In this document: piece after piece, positions 52,998 to 61,564 of the stretch | How positions within the stretch are numbered: the stretch's first letter is position 1 | Layout of the letters: each line of letters begins with the position of its first letter | NCBI RefSeq assembly: GCF_003352005.1 | Contig: NZ_CP024848.1 | Coordinates: 939,001 to 1,003,000 of the forward strand | Direction: 5' to 3' | Length of the DNA stretch: 64,000 nt | From: Oceanobacillus zhaokaii | GTDB taxonomy: Bacteria > Bacillota > Bacilli > Bacillales > Amphibacillaceae | The notes under the pieces: model-generated | What the model was told of the DNA's origin: nothing | Databases searched by the model: none | The model's input: only the letters and a program-made list of their open reading frames with translations | Program-made: the position numbers and the translations under genes

Positions 52998-53323
52998 TTA
53001 ATCCTTAACCTCAATTAAAAATAGCTTTTCATCAAACCCTCCGCGCTTCTCTGCTTTATCAACTCTGATTTTTTTTTCAATTTCTTCTATCGAAGCCCCG
53101 TGACACGAGCAAGGATGATCATCAACTCAAGCAAATCAGCCAATTCTTCTAATGCATCATCTTTTGTAGTTGCAATCTGGTATTCTTCTACTTCTTCAAA
53201 CAATTTTTTCTTAAGTTCTAGAATGTAACGATCCTGATTTAGAGTTTCTGTTTTTAAGTCTTTGCCCGATTTTTGAATGATTTCCGGGATACGGTCACGA
53301 AAGAGTTTGTTGTAAGTTGACAT
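52998..53323 (-). pseudogene. MazG-like nucleotide pyrophosphohydrolase, one frameshift
   Basis: The intact frame gives YNKLFRDRIPEIIQKSG ... KKLFEEVEEYQ and EELADLLELMIILARV, with the E-x2-E and E-x-A-D metal sites of phosphoribosyl-ATP pyrophosphohydrolase-like proteins, then stops early. A one-base gain at about 53099 (GTN-CAC) continues as HGASIEEIEKKIRVDKAEKR to a stop at 52998. Only the C-terminal third is affected, so the metal site survives and partial function or a sequencing error is possible. Confidence 0.75.
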
Positions 53324-53508
53324 GTGAGCACACCTTTGTGGTTGTTAGTTTGAATATTAGTGGAAGGGGCAAACAATATACAAATGCAATTAACTTAATG
53401 TAATGGACTAATATATCTGACAATGGAAGAAAAGAAATATTTTTACAATAATAATATTGTTATTACAAGAATTATTGAAAATCTATTATATATACATGAG
53501 GTGATTGT

Positions 53509-55305
53509 TTGTCTAATTATAATGTTAGTAATACGACAGTTAATGTATTGCTAGGATGGATAGAGCAAGATATAGTAGCAATTCCCGAAATACAGCGCCC
53601 ATTTGTGTGGAAGTCATCCAAGGTAAGAGACCTTTTAGATTCTTTATATAAGGATTATCCAGTGGGTTATATTATTACATGGCAAAACCCTGATGCAAGA
53701 TTGAAAGATGGAACTGTATCACATGGAAAGAGAATCTTAATTGATGGGCAACAACGAATTACCGCCTTAATGGCGGCAATATCTAATAAAGAGGTTGTTG
53801 ATAAAGATTATAAGAAAAAGCCTATTAATATAGCATTTAATCCAATGGAAGAAAAATTTGAAGTCGAGAATCCAGCGATTCGGAAAGATAAAAAATGGAT
53901 ACCAAATATAGCTGAAGTATTTAAACCAGAATTTAGTGTGTATAAATTTGTAAATAATTTCTGTGAGATAAATGTAGGAACTAATCCAGATATTATTAGT
54001 AATGTAATTCAAAAACTAATTCAGATTAAGAATAGTTCCATAGGGATTATTGAACTAGCTCATACATTGGATATAGAAAAAGTTACAGAGATATTTATCC
54101 GAATTAATTCAGCTGGTGTGAATTTAAGTCAAGCTGATTTTGCGATGTCAAAAATATCTGTGAATAATACGTATGATGGTCCGCTTATTAGGAAATCAAT
54201 TGATTATTTTTCTCACTTAATTAAGAGTCCGTCTATTTACGAAAATATTAGAACTAACGACATGGAATTTGCAAACAGTGACAACTTTAACAAGATTAAA
54301 TGGGCAAAGGACTACAATACAAATATATACGAACCAAACTATTCCGATGTTTTACGTGTAGCTTTTACTTTTAAATTTTTACGTGGTCCTATTTCAAATC
54401 TTGTGAGTTTACTTTCTGGAAGGGATTTTGAAACAAGAGAGTATAAAGAAGAAATAATTGAGCAATCATTTAATAGTCTAAATGACGGGGTTCTCAAATT
54501 TGTTGATGAAACCAATTTCAAGCGATTTATTATGATATTAAAATCTGCAGGCATTATCCACAAAAAATTAATTCGATCGCAAAATGCACTAAATTTTGCT
54601 TATTCGTTATTCTTACTGTTACGTGAGAAAGGTATTAATGGATCCGAGATAAATTTAATAGTAAGAAAATGGCTAGTTGTTTCCATCCTTACGGAAAGAT
54701 ATTCAGGTTCTCCAGAGTCAATGTTTGATTATGATATAAAGAGGTTCGCAGCTCACGCAGATCCTAAAGAATATGTTAAAGATGTTGAAGCTGGTGAGTT
54801 ATCCGATGCTTATTGGGAAAATATATTACCTACCAATTTGAATACATCTGTTACAAGTAGTCCTTATTTTAATTTGTTTGTCATGGCACAAATCTACTAT
54901 AAAGATCATGCTTTCTTATCGAAATCTATTACCGTTCAACAACTAATTGAAGAAAGAGGAGATGTACATCATATATTTCCAAAAAAATACTTACAAAAGA
55001 ACGGATATAACAATAGAGGACAATATAATCAAATAGCAAATTATGTTTATGCAGAACAGGTTGTTAATCTAACGATTAGAGATATGGCACCGGAGATTTA
55101 TATGAAAATTGTAAGAAAACAAATATCTGAATCAGAGATTAATATAGGGGATATAAATAACTTAGATCAATTCAAACTGAACTTGGAAATGAATTGTATT
55201 CCGGTTTCTATTTTGGAAATGGATTATTCAGCTTATAATGATTTTCTCCATGAGAGAAGACATTTGATGGCTAATAAGATTAAGTCGTTTTATCAGAGTT
55301 TGTAA
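53509..55305 (+). CDS. DUF262 protein with HNH-type end (GmrSD/SspE-like restriction family)
   Basis: A 598-residue protein. The ParB-like DUF262 domain is at the N-terminus, with IPEIQRPFVWK (25-35) and the nucleotide-site motif IDGQQRITALMAA (78-90), plus INSAGVNLSQADFAMSK. A C-terminal DVHHIFPKKYL (485-495) is an HNH-like histidine-metal motif in a DUF1524-like region. Family knowledge: GmrSD restricts glucosylated hydroxymethylcytosine DNA and SspE acts with phosphorothioate marks; both join DUF262 to a nuclease. TTG start after GAGGTG. No modification genes lie nearby, so it is a stand-alone type IV-like candidate. Confidence 0.82.
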   Translation: MSNYNVSNTTVNVLLGWIEQDIVAIPEIQRPFVWKSSKVRDLLDSLYKDYPVGYIITWQNPDARLKDGTVSHGKRILIDGQQRITALMAAISNKEVVDKDYKKKPINIAFNPMEEKFEVENPAIRKDKKWIPNIAEVFKPEFSVYKFVNNFCEINVGTNPDIISNVIQKLIQIKNSSIGIIELAHTLDIEKVTEIFIRINSAGVNLSQADFAMSKISVNNTYDGPLIRKSIDYFSHLIKSPSIYENIRTNDMEFANSDNFNKIKWAKDYNTNIYEPNYSDVLRVAFTFKFLRGPISNLVSLLSGRDFETREYKEEIIEQSFNSLNDGVLKFVDETNFKRFIMILKSAGIIHKKLIRSQNALNFAYSLFLLLREKGINGSEINLIVRKWLVVSILTERYSGSPESMFDYDIKRFAAHADPKEYVKDVEAGELSDAYWENILPTNLNTSVTSSPYFNLFVMAQIYYKDHAFLSKSITVQQLIEERGDVHHIFPKKYLQKNGYNNRGQYNQIANYVYAEQVVNLTIRDMAPEIYMKIVRKQISESEINIGDINNLDQFKLNLEMNCIPVSILEMDYSAYNDFLHERRHLMANKIKSFYQSL

Positions 55306-55318
55306 GGTTTATAAAAAC

Positions 55319-55338
55319 AGTTGGCATATTTGCCAACT
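55319..55338 (+). terminator. terminator-like hairpin after the DUF262 gene
   Basis: AGTTGGCA/TGCCAACT with a 4-base loop, 14 bases after the stop; weak T tail. Confidence 0.6.
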
Positions 55339-55343
55339 ATTCT

Positions 55344-55694
55344 GCGTATTTCCGCGAAGCTTATAGAATAGTAAACAGAGAAGAAATTTATTATGCTCTG
55401 CAATGTTTGGATAACTTGAGATTATCCATTGTATTGGCTTGGTATATGGAAGCAGGGATGCAACCTAATACCTTTGGAGATTGGGCAGAATTAGAAGGTG
55501 AAAGAAGTAGACTGCAAGATTGGCAATTATCACTTCTGAAAGAATGGCATAGTGGGGGAGAACCGAATGAAATACTGAACGTACTAAAAAGTATATTGAC
55601 TGAATTTATAAAAGCACATAAAGGTATATGTGAAAAAGTTGGATGTGAAGAAGATCCTGAATGGGTTGAAAAATTTTTTGGTATGGTTTTATGA
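55344..55694 (+). pseudogene. nucleotidyltransferase (aminoglycoside adenylyltransferase-like), C-terminal part
   Basis: An open frame from 55344 reads AYRIVNREEIYYALQCLDNL, then LAWYMEAGMQPNTFGDWAELEGERSRL and LQDWQ. This is the C-terminal helical domain of KNTase-like proteins. The N-terminal catalytic GS-x-D domain is missing and nothing upstream can supply it, as the DUF262 terminator is there. A TTG at 55407 is probably not a real start. Confidence 0.65.
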
Positions 55695-55750
55695 TGATTC
55701 TACTTCCGAAAACGTTTTTTGTAGATGATTTGAAAATAGGAGAGGTTATT

Positions 55751-56289
55751 ATGAAAAAAGAAAGGCACCAATAGTCATTTCCATCGCTGGAGTATCTGGT
55801 GCAGGAAAAACCACGATTGTAACCCAATTAAATGAGAGACTAAAGCGCTCTAAAATACTACTTTTTGATGACTATGAATTTGATGGTCGCAACGATATTA
55901 TCGACTGGGTAGATAGGGGGGCAGATTATGATGAATGGAACTTGAGTCCGCTAATTAGCGATTTAAAAGAGCTGCTTACAGAATCTCTAGATTACATTGT
56001 GCTTGACTTTCCGTTTGCTTATAAGACTCAAAGATAGCTAATTTCATTGATCTTACTATTTATATTGATACTCCGTTGGATATTGCAATGGCAGTCGAGC
56101 TATTGAGATTTTAAAAATAGTTCGGTTGAAAATATCCTGATTGAAATAAAAAACTATATATCGCAAGGGAGAAGAGGCTATATTGAAATGATAAAGTCGA
56201 TTAAACCAAATTCAGACTTCGTTGTGGATGGAACGCTATCGGAACTTAATATTGAAGAGAGAATATATGAGATAATTTCAAGTCGATAA
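55751..56289 (+). pseudogene. uridine-kinase-like P-loop kinase, three frameshifts
   Basis: A good AGGAGAGG site and ATG are followed after one missing A by APIVISIAGVSGAGKTTIVTQ (Walker A GVSGAGKT). ILLFDDYEFDGRNDIIDWVDRGADYDEWN and YIVLDFPFA follow. A second shift near 56035 leads to IANFIDLTIYIDTPLDIAMA and a third near 56117 to the C-terminus DFVVDGTLSELNIEERI. All segments of one protein of about 180 residues are present, so breakage is recent or the sequence has errors. Confidence 0.75.
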
Positions 56290-56361
56290 GATGTTATATA
56301 GTGTAGGAGATGCAAGGTGAAAGTGGGGGAGGAGAGCCCTCCCATTGATTGAAGTTTTTCT

Positions 56362-56667
56362 TTATTTTACTGGACCATTCGTAATATCAGTAAGTTTAGA
56401 ATTGATGGCAAAGACTTTAGCATTTACATCTGTTATTCCAAAGCTGGCTAACCTTTTAGAATGCATATCTAAATAGTTTTCAGCTGTTTCTTTTGTTTCG
56501 AAAATATAAATTCCACCTGCTTCATTTGTTTCAGGACGTTCTGTCCAGATTTTCCACATGAAGCCATCTTCTTCATTGATGCTCTTTGCTAAGTTGGAAA
56601 ATTGATTCGCCATCTCATCTCCGAACGGTCCGTTCATTTTGAAATCAACTTGTAAAACGTATGCCAT
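56362..56667 (-). CDS. YdhR-type putative monooxygenase
   Basis: A 101-residue ferredoxin-like fold protein: YVLQVDFKMNGPFGDEMANQF, SINEEDGFMWKIWTERPETNEAGGIYIFE, then YLDMHSKRL. This is the YdhR/mono-oxygenase family. The start at 56667 is the ATG 6 bases after AAAGGAGA; the ATG at 56673 overlaps it. Its neighbour is a flavin reductase on the same strand 150 bases upstream, suggesting a shared role in handling quinones or aromatics (inference). Confidence 0.8.
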   Translation of the reverse strand: MAYVLQVDFKMNGPFGDEMANQFSNLAKSINEEDGFMWKIWTERPETNEAGGIYIFETKETAENYLDMHSKRLASFGITDVNAKVFAINSKLTDITNGPVK

Positions 56668-56814
56668 TTTCATTCTCCTTTTGTTTCTGTAGTTATAAGT
56701 CTATTACTTAGTAATACCTTCACGCTTAATCTAGTTTTTGCTAGAAATAGATTATTTAAAAATATAATATAAGCGAGGAAAGTAAAAGATCCTCGCTTAA
56801 ATAACTGTTTATAA

Positions 56815-57375
56815 TTAATTTCTAATTGTTTTCAATGCAGTAGACCAAGCTACGACTTCATTCAGCATAGTTTGAACTGTTTCTTCATGGAACGGTGCTG
56901 GTTTAAAGGTTGACATATTTTCGAAGTCCGTAAAGAGACTAAGTCCAGGCTGAGTGCCTACAGTTGCAACTTTTGGTACAGTTAGAATCAAGCGCAAATT
57001 GTTAGCTGCAGTAACTCCAAGAGAAGAACCGTAGCTTACGATTCCAGCTGCTTTATTATTCCACTCCATATATAAATAATCAATGGCATCTTTCAACCCA
57101 GAGGTAATACTTTTGTTATATTCCGGAGTGACAAAAACAAATCCATCAAGCTCGCTGATTTTTTCCGACCAAGCTTTTGCTTCCGGTGTTTGATAATCTT
57201 GTGTCATAATGGCAGGTACAGACTCATTATATCTTGGCAGATTATAGTCTTTAATATCTACCAATTCAAATTCAACATCTATTCTTTGATCTGCAATAGA
57301 TTTAACCCATTCTGCAACCTGTATATTTACTCGTGCATCTCTTGTGCTTCCAGTGATAATACCGATTTTAACCAA
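56815..57375 (-). CDS. NADPH-dependent FMN reductase
   Basis: A 186-residue flavodoxin-like reductase. The FMN phosphate loop GIITGSTRDARVN is at residues 4-16 and the flavin-ring segment TPEYNKSITSGLKDAIDYL near 103-121. Members include chromate, quinone and azo reductases. GGAGGAATTAATTTG site. Divergent from the TetR gene at 57561, the usual layout for repressor and target. Confidence 0.87.
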   Translation of the reverse strand: MVKIGIITGSTRDARVNIQVAEWVKSIADQRIDVEFELVDIKDYNLPRYNESVPAIMTQDYQTPEAKAWSEKISELDGFVFVTPEYNKSITSGLKDAIDYLYMEWNNKAAGIVSYGSSLGVTAANNLRLILTVPKVATVGTQPGLSLFTDFENMSTFKPAPFHEETVQTMLNEVVAWSTALKTIRN

Positions 57376-57560
57376 ATTAATTCCTCCTAATAAAGTGTTT
57401 TACAAAGCATGCGTAATAAGCATTTCTTTAAAAAATAATATATTTGCTATACAATTGAATTCTAGTACATAATTAAGGTCATTCATACCAATAGTTCATT
57501 AGATTTGTCGTTTATACAACACAATGAAGAAATTGTTTAAAAAGTAGGAGGGACTTGTAA
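57376..57560. promoter_or_regulatory. divergent promoter region of reductase and tetR
   Basis: 185 AT-rich bases between the two starts. Promoters for both directions must lie here. I could not pick an unambiguous TetR palindrome by eye. Confidence 0.4.
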
Positions 57561-58100
57561 TTGACTCAGCCAAAGACGGATCCCCGAATTTTACGTACTC
57601 GTAAATTAATTATGGATTCATTTATGGAACTTTCAGGAGAAAAGGAATTCAAGGATATTACCGTTAAGGATATTACAACAGAAGCGATGATTAATCGTGC
57701 CACATTCTATTATCATTTTGAAGATATTTATGACTTGCTGGAAAAGGTATTATCAGAAGTATTGTTAGTTAATTTGGATTGTGAGTTTTATAAGAATGAA
57801 GAGTTAAATGAAGAAGTAATTATTAGTATTTTCATGGCGATCACAAATTTCCAGAAGTCATTATCCAATCGTTGTCATAGGGGATACGAAGATACCATTG
57901 CCCGTATTATTAGGGAACAGCTTGAAATCATCTTTTACAAAATGTTATGTAATCAACATCCAACGAAGGATGAGCAATCTCTTAAGGTCACTGCTGTTAT
58001 GTTAAGTTGGGGAATCTATGGAGCTTCTGTTGAATGGAGAAGAAATGGTGAGGCATCTCCAGAAGAATATATTAAATTGGCCATTCCTTTTATATATTGA
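57561..58100 (+). CDS. TetR/AcrR-family regulator
   Basis: A 179-residue TetR protein. HTH: KLIMDSFMELSGEKEFKDITVKDIT then INRATFYYHFEDIYDLLEKV. Ligand domain unspecific. TTG start after AGGAGGGACTTG. Divergent from the NADPH-FMN reductase and YdhR genes, which are its probable targets. Confidence 0.88.
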   Translation: MTQPKTDPRILRTRKLIMDSFMELSGEKEFKDITVKDITTEAMINRATFYYHFEDIYDLLEKVLSEVLLVNLDCEFYKNEELNEEVIISIFMAITNFQKSLSNRCHRGYEDTIARIIREQLEIIFYKMLCNQHPTKDEQSLKVTAVMLSWGIYGASVEWRRNGEASPEEYIKLAIPFIY

Positions 58101-58133
58101 GGTCCTCTCTAAATTTCAATTGCTGAAGAAAAT

Positions 58134-58169
58134 CGGTAACAGGAATATACTTCCTATTACCGTTTTTTT
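58134..58169. terminator. terminator between convergent genes
   Basis: CGGTAACAGGAA/TTCCTATTACCG (one bulge), then TTTTTTT on the + strand. Confidence 0.82.
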
Positions 58170-58179
58170 GGTGAAGAGA

Positions 58180-59262
58180 CTACTTTAAATCAGAACTCAA
58201 AACCATTTTCTCAGTAAGCTCAATTACTTCTTCGATAGTAATATCGGGGTTTGTGATTATTATGGAATATCTCAAGCCGTCTTCGTCCCACATTATGCTA
58301 TTTATTTGTTCTTCATACTCTGCATTATTATCACGAACCTTCATTTCTCCCGGTTTGATTTCCATATCTTCTTCAGCGGGAGTAGGGAATATAGATAGGA
58401 AAAACATTGGAACTTCTTCTCTTGTGGTATATTCCATTTCTAGTTCATATCGATCTAATTCTTCTGAGAAATCGTACATTTGCATGTTATTGAGTCTTAT
58501 TTCTTCTGGGAATACGAGAAATGGTTTGCCCAAGGCATTTTCTGCATCATCTATTGTTACTGTATCTGGTGCAAGATTCTCATCAATTGATTCGATATCA
58601 ATATGATCAGGGATATCAAGGCTAAAAACATTTTCTTCGAACTCTGGAGATAAATCTAGTTTTGTATATTCGAAGTCTGTACGACTATTTCCAGTTTCTG
58701 ATGACATTTTAATAACAAACCATGTTTTTTGATCGACCCATAGTTCCATATCTCCTAATAAGCCATCATCTTGTTTCGCATTCACTTGAACATGGTAAGT
58801 GTTAAATCCAAGTGTCTTTTCTTCGCCAACTATCTCATAATCATGTGTTTCCTCCATTGATTCGATCATCATTTTAAATTGTTCCTTAGGATTCAATGTT
58901 GCTAACATACCAATTTCTGAAACATCCATTTCAAAAGCCTCTTCTGTCCCTCTATCGAAAAAAATTACTTTCTCACCATCATTCAATGATTCTGTCTCAT
59001 ATTCCTTTAGCTGGTCATCTGTTAATACTTTTCGCTTACCTTCTTTTGAAACATATTCTTGAATTTTTACATGATCGATTAAATCTTCTCCTTCAAACAT
59101 TTTCATGTCCATCTCGCCGTAATAGGCATCCATATTCTTGTCCGATTCGATAACATTTTGGATAACTTCTTCTGCGGAAGCACTCATACTCATGGAACAT
59201 CCTCCTAAAAATAGTAGCAGAGCACTTAATATAATTACTGATTTGTTTAATGTTAACTGCAT
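58180..59262 (-). CDS. LolA-like lipoprotein, possible sensor partner
   Basis: A 360-residue lipoprotein with lipobox LGGC. A LolA/LppX-like domain follows (EEVIQNVIESDKNMDAYYGEMDMKM, WVDQKTWFVIKMSSETGN, FEENVFSLDIPD) and a second beta domain at the C-terminus. ATG 59262 follows AAAGGTG. It starts 5 bases after the histidine kinase stop, so it is third in a regulator-kinase-lipoprotein operon. It may report on envelope or lipid state to the kinase, which is inference. Confidence 0.75.
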   Translation of the reverse strand: MQLTLNKSVIILSALLLFLGGCSMSMSASAEEVIQNVIESDKNMDAYYGEMDMKMFEGEDLIDHVKIQEYVSKEGKRKVLTDDQLKEYETESLNDGEKVIFFDRGTEEAFEMDVSEIGMLATLNPKEQFKMMIESMEETHDYEIVGEEKTLGFNTYHVQVNAKQDDGLLGDMELWVDQKTWFVIKMSSETGNSRTDFEYTKLDLSPEFEENVFSLDIPDHIDIESIDENLAPDTVTIDDAENALGKPFLVFPEEIRLNNMQMYDFSEELDRYELEMEYTTREEVPMFFLSIFPTPAEEDMEIKPGEMKVRDNNAEYEEQINSIMWDEDGLRYSIIITNPDITIEEVIELTEKMVLSSDLK

Positions 59263-59267
59263 TGTTA

Positions 59268-60719
59268 TCACCTTTCTTTAAGCCAGCAGGCAATTAAAGT
59301 TCCTTTATTTTCTGCAGACCATACTTTTATTTTTCCATCATGTCTTTCCATAATTATCTTTGCAATACTTAAGCCTAAACCTGATGTTGCACCTTTTCCT
59401 CTTGATTTATCCGCCTGATAGAATGGCTGAAAAATTCGATCCAGCTGAAGTTTCGGAATAGCTCTCCCTTCATTTTGGATTAAAATGGCTGTTCCTTCTT
59501 TACTCCAATCTTCCAGTTCTTTACGAAATTCGCCGAAAATCCAATCTGGTATTGGCTTTCTGGAAGAAATGGCCGCCAACCAAATCGTGCCGTTTTTAGG
59601 TGTGTAGCGAATACTATTATCCATCAAATTATCGACAATTCGAATCATTTGTTTTGGATCAAGAAAATAGGAATGCTTGACCTCTTGTTGCATTACTAAT
59701 GAAATTTCTTTATTAGCGCAAAGTTCTTCATAACCTGAAAACAACATGTCAAAAAACTCATTCCCATTCACCTGAACAGGATTAATTTTATTTTGAGAAG
59801 ACTGCAGCGAAGTGTACAAGGCCAGATCTTCAATCATGAGTTTCATATGATCTAGCTTTTCAAAGAGAATCAGCTTATACTCCCGACGTACTTCCTCCGT
59901 CAAATTATTATTTTCCAATGCCTCCGAATACGTTCGGATAACAGTTAAAGGTGTTTTTAAATCATGTGATAAAGAGGCAATCATAAATTCCTTTTCCTGT
60001 TGTTGGGCAGCAAGTGCATCTTTCGTTTGATTAATTTGTGACTTCATTTCCTCAAAATGAATCATTAGTTCACCAATTTCATCCTTAGAAATGGAGAGGC
60101 TTTGCTCAAGCTCTTTTCCTTTTGCAAATGCATTCATATGTGCTTGTAATGCTTGTAAGGGGCGATTGAGCTTTCGATTTAATAGAATGATAATAATGGA
60201 ATATAAAGCTATAAAAAATATACTGAATAGACTGATCATAATAATGGTATTTCGATTGTATGCTTCTATCCATTCCTTACGACTAACCGTGATTTCATAA
60301 ACTCCAGCTATCCTATTGTCCTTATCAAAGACTAGCTTTTTAACGGAATAGGTCCGTGGACTTTTTTGAACTTCATTTACATTTTGATACAATACCCCGC
60401 TGGTTGTATTGGAATAAGAATTTGAAAAATCCATAGAAGAGAATAATTGGAAACCATCATAACGATATAGGTCTATTTTTAAGTTGTCATTTACAAGACT
60501 TTCAAGATGCTCGTAATTTTTATTAGACTGAATCTTATAAAGCGATTCATCTAGTAGATGGGATTCTATATTAGAGACTGTGTCTTGAAAATCCATATAT
60601 TCTTGAAAATCTATTTTTTGATCATAGTGACTAAGACTAACATAAAGAAAATATAAAGCAGCAATAGGCAATACCATCACAATGAAGTAGCTTATCATAA
60701 GCCAATTTTTAATTTTCAT
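59268..60719 (-). CDS. two-component sensor histidine kinase
   Basis: A 483-residue kinase: TM1 (SYFIVMVLPIAALYFLYVSL), extracytoplasmic sensor of about 125 residues, TM2 (IIMISLFSIFFIALYSIIIIL), HAMP, H252 in SLSHDLKTPLTV, N box IVDNLMDNSIRYTP, and GLGLSIAK in the ATPase. Overlaps the response regulator gene by 4 bases. Sits between the regulator and a lipoprotein gene. Confidence 0.92.
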   Translation of the reverse strand: MKIKNWLMISYFIVMVLPIAALYFLYVSLSHYDQKIDFQEYMDFQDTVSNIESHLLDESLYKIQSNKNYEHLESLVNDNLKIDLYRYDGFQLFSSMDFSNSYSNTTSGVLYQNVNEVQKSPRTYSVKKLVFDKDNRIAGVYEITVSRKEWIEAYNRNTIIMISLFSIFFIALYSIIIILLNRKLNRPLQALQAHMNAFAKGKELEQSLSISKDEIGELMIHFEEMKSQINQTKDALAAQQQEKEFMIASLSHDLKTPLTVIRTYSEALENNNLTEEVRREYKLILFEKLDHMKLMIEDLALYTSLQSSQNKINPVQVNGNEFFDMLFSGYEELCANKEISLVMQQEVKHSYFLDPKQMIRIVDNLMDNSIRYTPKNGTIWLAAISSRKPIPDWIFGEFRKELEDWSKEGTAILIQNEGRAIPKLQLDRIFQPFYQADKSRGKGATSGLGLSIAKIIMERHDGKIKVWSAENKGTLIACWLKER

Positions 60720-61426
60720 CTTAAGTGCTCACCTATAAACCGATAGCCGACACCCCAAACCGTTTGAATAAATTTTGCTGTGCGCTTTGTATCCTTCAGT
60801 TTGGTTCGCAAACTTTTTATATGAACGGTTATCGTGTTATTCCCTTCTACGTTCTTCAATTGCCAAACGTGTTCATATAACTCAGATTTTTCAAAGGTTG
60901 TAAATGGATTCTTTGCAAGTAAGAATAGAATATCGCGTTCCTTCGCTGTAAGTGTTAGTAGCACCTCATCTAAAAATACCGCTTCATTCAAAAAATCAAT
61001 GACAAGATTATGTTTATAACAGGACTTTTGCTCGTTATGATGTTTATCCGTATAGCGGTTATACCTCCTAAGGTGGGAATTCACTCTTGCTGTTAATTCC
61101 TTCAAGCTGAAGGGCTTTGTTAAATAATCATCGGCACCAAGATCAAGTCCAAGGATCTTGCTTTCATCTTCATTCTTTGCACTAACAATTATTAATGGAA
61201 CATCGCTCTCTAGTCGAATCGTTTTGCATAGTGTAAATCCATCCATTTCAGGAAGCATTAAATCGACCAAAACAAGTGAAAAAGTATCCTGCTTAAAATC
61301 CTCCCATCCCTCAACCCCTGTCGATGCCCATGTCACATGAAAACCTTCACCTCGTAAATGATCACTCATAACGCGCGCAATTTCATAATCGTCTTCTACA
61401 ATCAGTATTTTACTTTTTTCTTCCAT
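60716..61426 (-). CDS. OmpR-family response regulator
   Basis: A 236-residue regulator: acidic pocket EDD at 11-13, phospho-Asp D55 (LVLVDLMLPEMDG), K in VSAKNEDES, KPFSLKEL, and a C-terminal winged helix (LTLTAKERDILFLLAKNP, NNTITVHIKSLRTKL, VWGVGYRF). The second ATG (61426) is used because the GAGAGG site abuts the first. Targets may include the adjacent lipoprotein and the RND gene upstream on the same strand. Confidence 0.92.
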   Translation of the reverse strand: MEEKSKILIVEDDYEIARVMSDHLRGEGFHVTWASTGVEGWEDFKQDTFSLVLVDLMLPEMDGFTLCKTIRLESDVPLIIVSAKNEDESKILGLDLGADDYLTKPFSLKELTARVNSHLRRYNRYTDKHHNEQKSCYKHNLVIDFLNEAVFLDEVLLTLTAKERDILFLLAKNPFTTFEKSELYEHVWQLKNVEGNNTITVHIKSLRTKLKDTKRTAKFIQTVWGVGYRFIGEHLR

Positions 61427-61523
61427 CGACATTACCTCTCTCCAAACCTAGTATAAATTATGTATAACAAATAAATCGAAAAGTTTATTATTGCTTAATA
61501 ATTGATCAGAATAATTATAAACT

Positions 61524-61558
61524 AAAAAAATAGTGGGGGTTTTTTCTCCCCACTATTC
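61524..61558 (-). terminator. terminator of the RND transporter gene
   Basis: On the minus strand AATAGTGGGG and CCCCCACTATT pair around AGAAAAAA, followed by a T7 run. Confidence 0.88.
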
Positions 61559-61564
61559 TTTATT

